The notes under the pieces are model-generated. The model was not told where the DNA came from and searched no databases. It was given only the letters and a program-made list of their open reading frames with translations. From Bacteroidota bacterium (lineage in GTDB: Bacteria > Bacteroidota > Bacteroidia > Flavobacteriales > Flavobacteriaceae), in contig JADFSQ010000046.1 of NCBI GenBank assembly GCA_022560715.1, forward strand, positions 1 to 9,220: DNA of 9,220 bases. Direction: 5' to 3'. This document shows positions 1 to 4,624 of the stretch, in pieces. The number at the start of each line of letters is the position of its first letter. Position 1 is the stretch's first letter. The position numbers and the translations under genes were made by a program.

Positions 1-163
1 TAGTGTAAGCAGCTTGTTTTACATAAATCTTTCCCTTTTTTTCCCATGGATAATAATTTAGTTTATTCTTAAGTAGAAATTCAGCAAATTCAAAAGCAAT
101 ACCTAAATCCTCACATGAAATGTATAATCGTTTATGAAGAAGATATTCATTTTTTAAATTCAT
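1..163 (-). CDS. Partial hypothetical protein, N-terminal 54 residues
   Basis: An open frame runs from an ATG at 163 leftwards off the window edge, giving an N-terminus that begins MNLKNEYLLHKRLYISCEDL. An in-frame TAG lies three codons upstream of the ATG (170-172), so 163 is the first possible ATG start. The visible part is rich in Leu, Lys and aromatic residues and has no signal peptide or membrane segment. I do not recognise a family. It points the same way as rdgB, 172 bp downstream of it, so it could be co-transcribed, but no close coupling is visible. No clear TAnnTTTG box lies just upstream of its start. The frame is free of stops for its whole visible length and has ordinary codon use, which favours a real gene, but the evidence is modest. 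Confidence 0.5.
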   Translation of the reverse strand, partial: MNLKNEYLLHKRLYISCEDLGIAFEFAEFLLKNKLNYYPWEKKGKIYVKQAAYT

Positions 164-219
164 CGGTTTCTAATTATTCATAAAAAATGTCGTATTTAAA
201 AAAGCAATTGCACACAATG

Positions 220-257
220 GATAAGATATGGTTCTGTTTTAATAAACTATATCTTCC
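220..257. other. Imperfect inverted repeat after rdgB
   Basis: The arms AGATATGGTT (224-233) and AACTATATCT (245-254) pair with one mismatch around an 11-nt A/T-rich loop, flanked by GG and CC. It lies in the 172-bp gap after the rdgB stop and could be a weak terminator or a processing hairpin. It has no adjacent T-run on the rdgB strand, so the role is uncertain. Nothing else was seen in this gap. Confidence 0.2.
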
Positions 258-335
258 GATAAGCGAAGGTATATTTTTTAAATTTTAAAATCAAGTTAAA
301 TAATTGGTTTATAGTATTTTGTTTTTAACAAGTGT

Positions 336-911
336 TTATATTTTATTTAAAAAAGCAATCAATTGTGTTACTGCTTTCCCACGATGTCCTATACTATTTT
401 TAAGTTCCAAGCCCATTTCAGCAAAAGTTTTTGTATGTCCTTTAGGCTGAAAAATAGAATCGTAACCAAAGCCCTCAGTTCCTCTTTTTTCAGTAGTAAT
501 CTCACCTTCACAAATACCTGTGAATGTGTGAGGTTTTCCGTTGAGTTGTAGAGCAATTACGGTTTTAAATTGTGCGTTTCGGTTAGATTTTGAATTTAAT
601 TGGTTTAACAATTTATCCATATTATCATTGGCATTTCGTTGTTTGCCCGCATATCGTGCCGAATAGACTCCAGGAGCACCATTTAAAGCTTCTACTTCCA
701 AACCAGTATCATCAGCAAAACAGTCGTAACCATAGTTCTTTTTGATATATTCAGCTTTTTGAATAGCATTGCCTTCTATGGTTTGTTGAGTTTCCGGAAT
801 ATCTTCAAAACAACCAATATCTTGAAGACTTAACAATTTAATATGCTGTGGCATTAAAGCCTGAACTTCTTTAAGCTTGTTATGGTTGTTTGTTGCGAAA
901 ACGAGTTGCAT
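336..911 (-). CDS. rdgB: RdgB/HAM1 dITP/XTP pyrophosphatase
   Basis: This is a non-canonical purine NTP pyrophosphatase. It hydrolyses dITP, ITP and XTP to the monophosphate plus pyrophosphate, keeping deaminated purines out of DNA and RNA; it acts in the cytoplasm. The 191-residue length is normal for the family. The N-terminal substrate loop reads [12 protein letters not shown] (residues 5-16). The metal-binding and catalytic acidic pair is in [12 protein letters not shown] (Asp67, Asp68). The base-recognition signature GFGYD is at 147-151 and the C-terminal SIGHRGKA is at 173-180. The ATG at 911 gives the canonical MQLVFATNN start. It is divergent from the YjbR/MmcQ gene, and the two promoters interleave in the 105-bp gap. 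All key motifs are intact, so I am very confident of the family. Confidence 0.97.
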   Translation of the reverse strand: MQLVFATNNHNKLKEVQALMPQHIKLLSLQDIGCFEDIPETQQTIEGNAIQKAEYIKKNYGYDCFADDTGLEVEALNGAPGVYSARYAGKQRNANDNMDKLLNQLNSKSNRNAQFKTVIALQLNGKPHTFTGICEGEITTEKRGTEGFGYDSIFQPKGHTKTFAEMGLELKNSIGHRGKAVTQLIAFLNKI

Positions 912-933
912 TCTTTATGTTGTTTAGTAAATT

Positions 934-962
934 CAAAAATAAGATTTATTGATGCAAACAAA
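934..962 (-). promoter_or_regulatory. Bacteroidota-type promoter for rdgB
   Basis: Read on the minus strand, TTTG (962-959) is followed after 17 nt by TATTTTTG (941-934), a match to the TAnnTTTG -7 element. The -7 box ends 22 nt before the rdgB ATG at 911, leaving a very short leader. It faces and overlaps the promoter of the divergent gene. Confidence 0.55.
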
Positions 963-978
963 AAATAAGCTAACTTTG
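949..978 (+). promoter_or_regulatory. Bacteroidota-type promoter for the YjbR/MmcQ gene
   Basis: TTG at 949-951, a 19-nt spacer, then TAACTTTG at 971-978 match the -33 and -7 elements of Bacteroidota promoters. The -7 box ends 38 nt before the ATG at 1017. Its -33 region overlaps the upstream element of the rdgB promoter on the other strand. Confidence 0.6.
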
Positions 979-1016
979 ATTAGGAAAACCAAAACAATAT
1001 TTGGTTAATTTAATTT

Positions 1017-1376
1017 ATGAATATAGAAGAATATCGTTTGCATTGTTTATCGAAAAAAGGAGTAACTGAGTCTATTCCTTTTCCGAAGCTGCCAAATATT
1101 TTGGTATTTAAAGTAAAAGGGAAAATGTTTACAGCAACTGATATTACTATTTTTGATAGCTTTAGTATTAAATGTGTTCCGGAAACTATTGACGAGTTAC
1201 GTGCTCAATATATGGCGTTACAAGAGCCTTCGTATTTTAGCAAAAAACATTGGAGTAGAGTGGATGTTGATGGTTCGATTTCAGACAAAATTTTATTCGA
1301 ATGGCTCGATATATCTTATAATCTGGTAGTGGCAAAGTTAACCAGAAAGCAAAAAACAGAGTTGGAAAATGTATAG
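1017..1376 (+). CDS. YjbR/MmcQ-family DNA-binding-like protein
   Basis: This is a 119-residue protein of the MmcQ/YjbR family, small single-domain proteins with a CyaY-like fold and a proposed double-wing DNA-binding mode. The biochemical role is not established. Family features visible here are the N-terminal segment with a conserved cysteine (EEYRLHCLSKKGVTESIPF), a central beta-rich LVFKVKGKMFTATD stretch, the ...EPSYFSKKHWSRVDVDG region in which Lys-x-His-Trp is typical, and the C-terminal SYNLVVAKL segment. The length matches the family. A good promoter sits 38 nt upstream. The stop codon is only 5 bp from the stop of the convergent rlmH, so their transcripts probably overlap at the 3' ends. 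The family assignment is secure; the function is not. Confidence 0.88.
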   Translation: MNIEEYRLHCLSKKGVTESIPFPKLPNILVFKVKGKMFTATDITIFDSFSIKCVPETIDELRAQYMALQEPSYFSKKHWSRVDVDGSISDKILFEWLDISYNLVVAKLTRKQKTELENV

Positions 1377-1381
1377 TTTTG

Positions 1382-1855
1382 CTACTTATGATGATAAGGC
1401 TCATTCTTTAAAATAGTAAAGCCTCTGTAGAGTTGTTCAATAAAAAACAAACGTACCATTTGGTGCGAAAAGGTCATTTTTGAAAGTGAGAGTTTACCTT
1501 GGGCTTTATTATAAACTTCTTGCGAAAAACCATAAGGTCCGCCAATTACAAAAACCAATTGCTTGATACCAGAATTCATGTGTTTTTGCAGATAATTGGA
1601 AAATGCAATTGAATCAAATTGCTTTCCGTTTTCGTCAAGCAATATTAAAGCATCAGAACTACTAATTTTATTTAAAATAAGCGCACCTTCTTTTTGCTTT
1701 TGTTGTGTTTCGGATAAATTTTTGGTCTTTTTTAAATCTGGAATAATTTCGAAGTTAAATTTAATATAAAAACCAAGACGTTTTTGGAAATCATCAATAA
1801 GTTGTTGTAATTGCTTATTATCGGTTTTGCCAATGGTGATGAGTTTTATTTGCAT
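1382..1855 (-). CDS. rlmH: RlmH, 23S rRNA pseudouridine-1915 N3-methyltransferase
   Basis: RlmH is a SPOUT-class enzyme that transfers a methyl group from SAM to N3 of pseudouridine 1915 in helix 69 of 23S rRNA, on assembled ribosomes. I choose the ATG at 1855, giving MQIKLITIGKT and 157 residues, which is the usual length. A TTG at 1861 would add two residues but lies inside a probable -7 box. The SPOUT trefoil-knot signatures are present: LLDENGK (72-78), the SAM-loop VIGGPYGF (103-110), and the C-terminal LSLSKMTFSHQMVRLFFIEQ (122-141) followed by LYRG and the terminal EPYHH (152-156). It is convergent with the YjbR/MmcQ gene and divergent from nadC. Confidence 0.96.
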   Translation of the reverse strand: MQIKLITIGKTDNKQLQQLIDDFQKRLGFYIKFNFEIIPDLKKTKNLSETQQKQKEGALILNKISSSDALILLDENGKQFDSIAFSNYLQKHMNSGIKQLVFVIGGPYGFSQEVYNKAQGKLSLSKMTFSHQMVRLFFIEQLYRGFTILKNEPYHHK

Positions 1856-1858
1856 ATA

Positions 1859-1866
1859 CAAATTTA
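1859..1866 (-). promoter_or_regulatory. Candidate -7 box of rlmH, nearly leaderless
   Basis: On the minus strand TAAATTTG (1866-1859) matches TAnnTTTG and ends 3 nt before the preferred rlmH ATG at 1855. Transcription would then begin at or within a few bases of the start codon. No clear TTG is seen at the -33 distance, so the call rests on the -7 box alone. Confidence 0.35.
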
Positions 1867-1896
1867 CGAATTACGAGTTGTGATTTTAGATTTTTA
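1862..1896. repeat. Degenerate 7-bp tandem repeat between rlmH and nadC
   Basis: Five consecutive heptads read ATTTACG, AATTACG, AGTTGTG, ATTTTAG, ATTTTTA. The period is 7 with A first in every unit and G last in four of five. It is degenerate, but the period equals that of the arrays after nadC and before priA. Confidence 0.4.
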
Positions 1897-1974
1897 TGTA
1901 GTGAAAATTTAAAAATCGTAATTCTGAAATCAAATATCGTAAATCCTTTATATTTTAGCAATAAAGAAATATTA

Positions 1975-2838
1975 ATGTTAAGTAAGGAACAATTCAATAA
2001 GGAAATAAAAATAATCATTGCCAATGCAATTCGAGAGGATGTTGGCGATGGTGACCATAGTTCGTTGGCATGTATTCCTTCAACAGCAATAGGCAAGGCA
2101 AAATTGTTAGTTAAAGATGAAGGTATTATAGCAGGTGTTGCCTTTGCGAAACAGGTATTTGCTTATATAGATAAAGATTTGATTGTTGAAACACTTATAG
2201 AAGACGGTTCTAAAGTAAGCTATGGAGATATTGTGTTTTATGTTAAAGGAGCTTCGCAATCTATTTTAAAAGCCGAACGATTAGTGCTTAATGCCATGCA
2301 ACGTATGAGTGCAATTGCTACAAAAACAAGACTATTTGTAGGATTGTTGGAAGGTACAAAAACAAAAATATTAGATACTCGCAAAACAACACCAGGAATT
2401 CGTGCACTCGAAAAATGGGCAGTAAAGATTGGAGGAGGAGAGAACCATCGTTTTGCCTTGTACGATATGATAATGCTTAAAGATAACCATATCGATTTTG
2501 CAGGAGGCATTACAAAAGCTATAAATTTAACCAAGAAATATTTAAACGACACAAACAAGAATTTGAAAATAATTGTTGAGGCAAGAAATATTAACGAGAT
2601 AGAAGAAATCTTGCAAAGCGAAGGTGTTTATAGAATTTTAATCGATAATTTTAACTACGAGGATACGCGTAAAGCAGTGCAGCTAATAGGAAATAAATGT
2701 TTAATAGAATCATCTGGAGGCATTAACGAGAAAACGATTAGAAACTATGCAGAATGTGGTGTTGATTATATTTCTTGTGGAGCGTTAACACATTCAGTTT
2801 ATAATATGGATTTAAGTTTAAAAGCGGTAAACGAGTAA
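1975..2838 (+). CDS. nadC: NadC, nicotinate-nucleotide pyrophosphorylase (carboxylating)
   Basis: NadC (quinolinate phosphoribosyltransferase) converts quinolinate and PRPP to nicotinate mononucleotide, CO2 and pyrophosphate in the de novo NAD pathway; it is cytoplasmic. The 287-residue length is normal. The N-terminal sandwich domain contains AIREDVGDGDHSS. The phosphoribosyl-binding signature is RKTTPGIRALEKWAVKIGGG (136-155), followed directly by ENHRFALYDMIMLKDNHI (156-173), which supplies the Arg, His and Lys residues that bind quinolinate and phosphates. The barrel continues with IIVEARN, ILIDNF, IESSGGI and DYISCGALTHS. The ATG at 1975 is chosen because it gives the usual MLSKEQFNKE-type N-terminus. 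The -7 region is poor (TATATTTT at 1949-1956). nadA and nadB are not in the window. Confidence 0.96.
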   Translation: MLSKEQFNKEIKIIIANAIREDVGDGDHSSLACIPSTAIGKAKLLVKDEGIIAGVAFAKQVFAYIDKDLIVETLIEDGSKVSYGDIVFYVKGASQSILKAERLVLNAMQRMSAIATKTRLFVGLLEGTKTKILDTRKTTPGIRALEKWAVKIGGGENHRFALYDMIMLKDNHIDFAGGITKAINLTKKYLNDTNKNLKIIVEARNINEIEEILQSEGVYRILIDNFNYEDTRKAVQLIGNKCLIESSGGINEKTIRNYAECGVDYISCGALTHSVYNMDLSLKAVNE

Positions 2839-2839
2839 G

Positions 2840-2874
2840 CAGTGTTCAGTGTTCAGTTTGCAGTAATCAGTCAG
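2840..2874. repeat. 7-bp tandem repeat of CAGTGTT type after nadC
   Basis: Five head-to-tail heptads begin with CAGT: CAGTGTT, CAGTGTT, CAGTTTG, CAGTAAT, CAGTCAG. The array starts directly after the nadC stop codon (2836-2838). The first two units are identical and the rest diverge in the last three bases. The space to the next gene is 234 bp and also holds a short inverted repeat and a promoter-like box. Confidence 0.6.
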
Positions 2875-2975
2875 AGTTTATTTTAAATTGAGTTGAATAT
2901 GATTCCTGTAAATCATTTATCATAAAAATCAGTGTTATCAGCGTTCTATTTAGTCTTGGTAATTATCCATTTTCA

Positions 2976-2989
2976 GTCTGCCGACAGAC
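2976..2989. repeat. Short inverted repeat GTCTG-CCGA-CAGAC
   Basis: A perfect 5-bp stem, GTCTG (2976-2980) and CAGAC (2985-2989), encloses a CCGA loop. It is more GC-rich than its surroundings and resembles short dispersed palindromes often seen in flavobacterial intergenic DNA (recollection, not searched). It lacks a T-run, so it is unlikely to be a full terminator for nadC. Confidence 0.4.
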
Positions 2990-2996
2990 AGAAGTG

Positions 2997-3016
2997 AATA
3001 GTTTTAACTATTTTTG
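2997..3016 (+). promoter_or_regulatory. Candidate -7 box overlapped by a palindrome, upstream of the YihY gene
   Basis: TATTTTTG at 3009-3016 matches TAnnTTTG and ends 56 nt before the ATG at 3073. No convincing TTG lies at the -33 distance. A perfect 16-bp palindrome, AATAGTT-TT-AACTATT (2997-3012), overlaps the first four bases of the box, so it could be an operator, or simply A/T-rich chance. Confidence 0.35.
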
Positions 3017-3072
3017 AGACCAATAAACATACTTAACGACTTTACAACCAACACCAAAACAACAAATAGTTA

Positions 3073-4008
3073 ATGACCAAACCAATAGAAGATAAGCTCA
3101 GTAAAATTCCAATAGTAAACGTATTGGTCGTGTTTTTCAAGAAGATAAAACTCCCTGGATTAGTTGGATTCTCGTTATACGATTTGCTCGAAATGTATGT
3201 TATTGGCATTGTAAAAGGAACCTTAACATCGCGTGCTGGAGCCATTGCGTTTAGCTTTTTTACGGCAATTTTTCCGTTTTTGATTTTTATTTTAATTCTG
3301 ATACCTTACATACCTTTAGAAAATTTTAAAGATGATTTTTTAATATTTTTAGAATCGTTTTTACCTCCAAACACCTCCGATTTTTTTGTCAACAATATTT
3401 TTGAAGACATCGAAAATACAAATAGAGGAGGTTTGCTGTCGTCGGTATTTTTATTGTCAATTTTTTTAATGGCAAATGGTGTTAATGCAGTGTTTTCTGG
3501 TTTTGAAAACTCGTATCACACACGGTTTAACCGCAATATTTTTAAACAATATTTTTATGCCTTGGGAATCGCCATAATTTTGGCATTATTACTTATTGTT
3601 ACAGTAATAGTGTTGGGTTATTTCGAAATTTATATCCTTCAAAATTTAGAAGTTTACGGTTATATTGAAGAAAATCAAGAACAATTTGGAATAGTAATCG
3701 CAAAATATTTGTTTTTTGTTTTAATGGTATATCTCTCAACATCCATATTATATTATTTTGGAACAAGAGAAGGCAAGCAATCTCGATTTTTTTCAATTGG
3801 AGCATTATTTACTACGTTGCTAATTATTCTTACGTCTTATTTATTTGGAATCTATATTGAAAATTTTTCGCAGTATAATGAGCTGTATGGTTCTATAGGA
3901 GCACTTTTAATTTTATTGTTATATATATGGCTAAACTCAAATATTTTATTGCTAGGCTTTGAACTAAATGCGTCTTTAAACCGTTTAAAAAAGAAAGCAA
4001 AATTGTAA
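3073..4008 (+). CDS. YihY/BrkB-family inner-membrane protein
   Basis: This is a 311-residue polytopic membrane protein of the YihY/virulence factor BrkB family (formerly mis-assigned as RNase BN). The cellular function is not firmly known. About six hydrophobic segments are visible, near residues 57-80, 118-142, 162-185, 207-230, 240-262 and 273-297. Family signatures include RAGAIAFSFFTAIFPFLIF (54-72), a polar face in NGVNAVFSGFENSYH (135-149), and the final YGSIGALLILLLYIWLNSNI (272-291) with the following LLLGFELNA. The C-terminus is short and Lys-rich (RLKKKAKL), consistent with a cytoplasmic tail. Its TAA overlaps the ATG of the DUF2147 gene by one base, so the two are very probably translationally coupled. 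Confidence 0.92.
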   Translation: MTKPIEDKLSKIPIVNVLVVFFKKIKLPGLVGFSLYDLLEMYVIGIVKGTLTSRAGAIAFSFFTAIFPFLIFILILIPYIPLENFKDDFLIFLESFLPPNTSDFFVNNIFEDIENTNRGGLLSSVFLLSIFLMANGVNAVFSGFENSYHTRFNRNIFKQYFYALGIAIILALLLIVTVIVLGYFEIYILQNLEVYGYIEENQEQFGIVIAKYLFFVLMVYLSTSILYYFGTREGKQSRFFSIGALFTTLLIILTSYLFGIYIENFSQYNELYGSIGALLILLLYIWLNSNILLLGFELNASLNRLKKKAKL

Positions 4009-4430
4009 TGAAGAGATTTGTACTTCTATTTTTGGTATTTGTTGTGTCTTTTTCTATGTCTTCACAAGGCATAATTGGAAAATGGAAAACGATTGATGGA
4101 GTATCAGGAGTAGATAAATCTATTGTAGAGATTTATAAAGAAAACGGAAAGCTCTTTGGAAAGATTATAGATATTTTAGACCCAAATGATAAAGATGCAC
4201 TTTGCAAAAAGTGTAAAGATGACGATTATAACAAGCCAGTATTAGGTTTAGTATTAATAAAAAACATGCAGAAAGATGGTGATTACTACAGAAAGGGTAC
4301 CATCTTCGATCCTGAACATGGTAAAACCTTTAGATGCAGATTAAAACTAACCGATAACCCAGATGTGTTACAGGTTCGTGGTTATATAGCTTTTTTATAT
4401 GCTACACAATATTGGGAGCGTGTAAAATGA
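4008..4430 (+). CDS. DUF2147 secreted lipocalin-like protein
   Basis: This is a 140-residue DUF2147-family protein. These are small exported beta-barrel proteins with a lipocalin-like appearance and no proven activity. An N-terminal signal peptide is evident: MKR, then a hydrophobic core FVLLFLVFVVSFSM, ending near SSQG (about residue 20), so the mature protein is likely periplasmic. Family motifs follow: IIGKWKTIDG at the mature N-terminus, a CKKC pair in the middle (ALCKKCKDDD), the turn IFDPEHGKTFRCRLKL, and the end LQVRGYIAFLYATQYWERVK with VRGY and the final W-x-R. The cysteine pair may form a disulphide (inference). The start codon overlaps the stop of the YihY gene (TAATG), which supports the ATG at 4008 and a shared role at the envelope. 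Confidence 0.92.
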   Translation: MKRFVLLFLVFVVSFSMSSQGIIGKWKTIDGVSGVDKSIVEIYKENGKLFGKIIDILDPNDKDALCKKCKDDDYNKPVLGLVLIKNMQKDGDYYRKGTIFDPEHGKTFRCRLKLTDNPDVLQVRGYIAFLYATQYWERVK

Positions 4431-4502
4431 CAAATTATAATTGTTAAAAGTGTTTTTTACACAAACAACTTAACAGTTATAACGTTTCAATTCATATTCG
4501 TA

Positions 4503-4510
4503 TAGTTTTG
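4503..4510 (+). promoter_or_regulatory. Candidate -7 box upstream of priA
   Basis: TAGTTTTG matches TAnnTTTG. A -33 element is weak (GTTTC at 4484-4488, spacer 14 nt). If it is used, the priA leader would be about 105 nt long and would contain the whole heptad array. Confidence 0.35.
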
Positions 4511-4547
4511 TACAACTTCTAACCTTGTCTTAAACTTTTTACCTACC

Positions 4548-4624
4548 AACTTCCAACTTTTAACTTTTAACTTTTAACTTTGAACTTTTAACTTTTAACT
4601 TTTAACTTTAAACTTTAAACCTTG
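4548..4624. repeat. AACTTTT-type heptad array ending in the priA start codon
   Basis: Eleven head-to-tail 7-bp units fill 4548-4624: AACTTCC, three AACTTTT, AACTTTG, three AACTTTT, two AACTTTA, then AACCTTG, whose last three bases are the priA TTG initiation codon. The next seven bases (AACTATT, already coding) still resemble the unit. The period is 7, not a multiple of 3. An in-frame TAA at 4616-4618 means copy changes would alter leader spacing rather than add residues to PriA. Confidence 0.85.
4575..4582 (+). promoter_or_regulatory. -7 box created by a variant repeat unit
   Basis: The single AACTTTG unit, preceded by the last T of the previous unit, reads TAACTTTG. This is a perfect TAnnTTTG match and is identical to the -7 box of the YjbR/MmcQ gene. 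It ends 39 nt before the priA TTG, the same distance as in that gene (38 nt). No TTG lies at a good -33 distance (the nearest, 4524-4526, is too far), so its use is uncertain. Confidence 0.35.

Noticed and set aside
1818..2096. 92-codon open frame on the minus strand spanning the rlmH/nadC gap
   Set aside because: It lies antisense to the nadC 5' end and overlaps the rlmH start, with no recognisable protein features; NadC and RlmH explain the region.
2238..2558. 106-codon minus-strand frame inside nadC
   Set aside because: It is the complement of the conserved NadC catalytic region; no independent family features.
3042..3245. 67-codon minus-strand frame over the YihY start
   Set aside because: It is a shadow of a strongly supported membrane protein gene and has no promoter or family signal.
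4421..4480. Terminator after the DUF2147 gene
   Set aside because: Possible pairings (for example GTGT with ACAC around a T-run, 4449-4461) are only 4-5 bp and A/T-rich; not strong enough to call.
4548..4624. CRISPR-like tandem array before priA
   Set aside because: Units are 7 bp with no spacers, and no cas gene is present; this is a simple tandem repeat.
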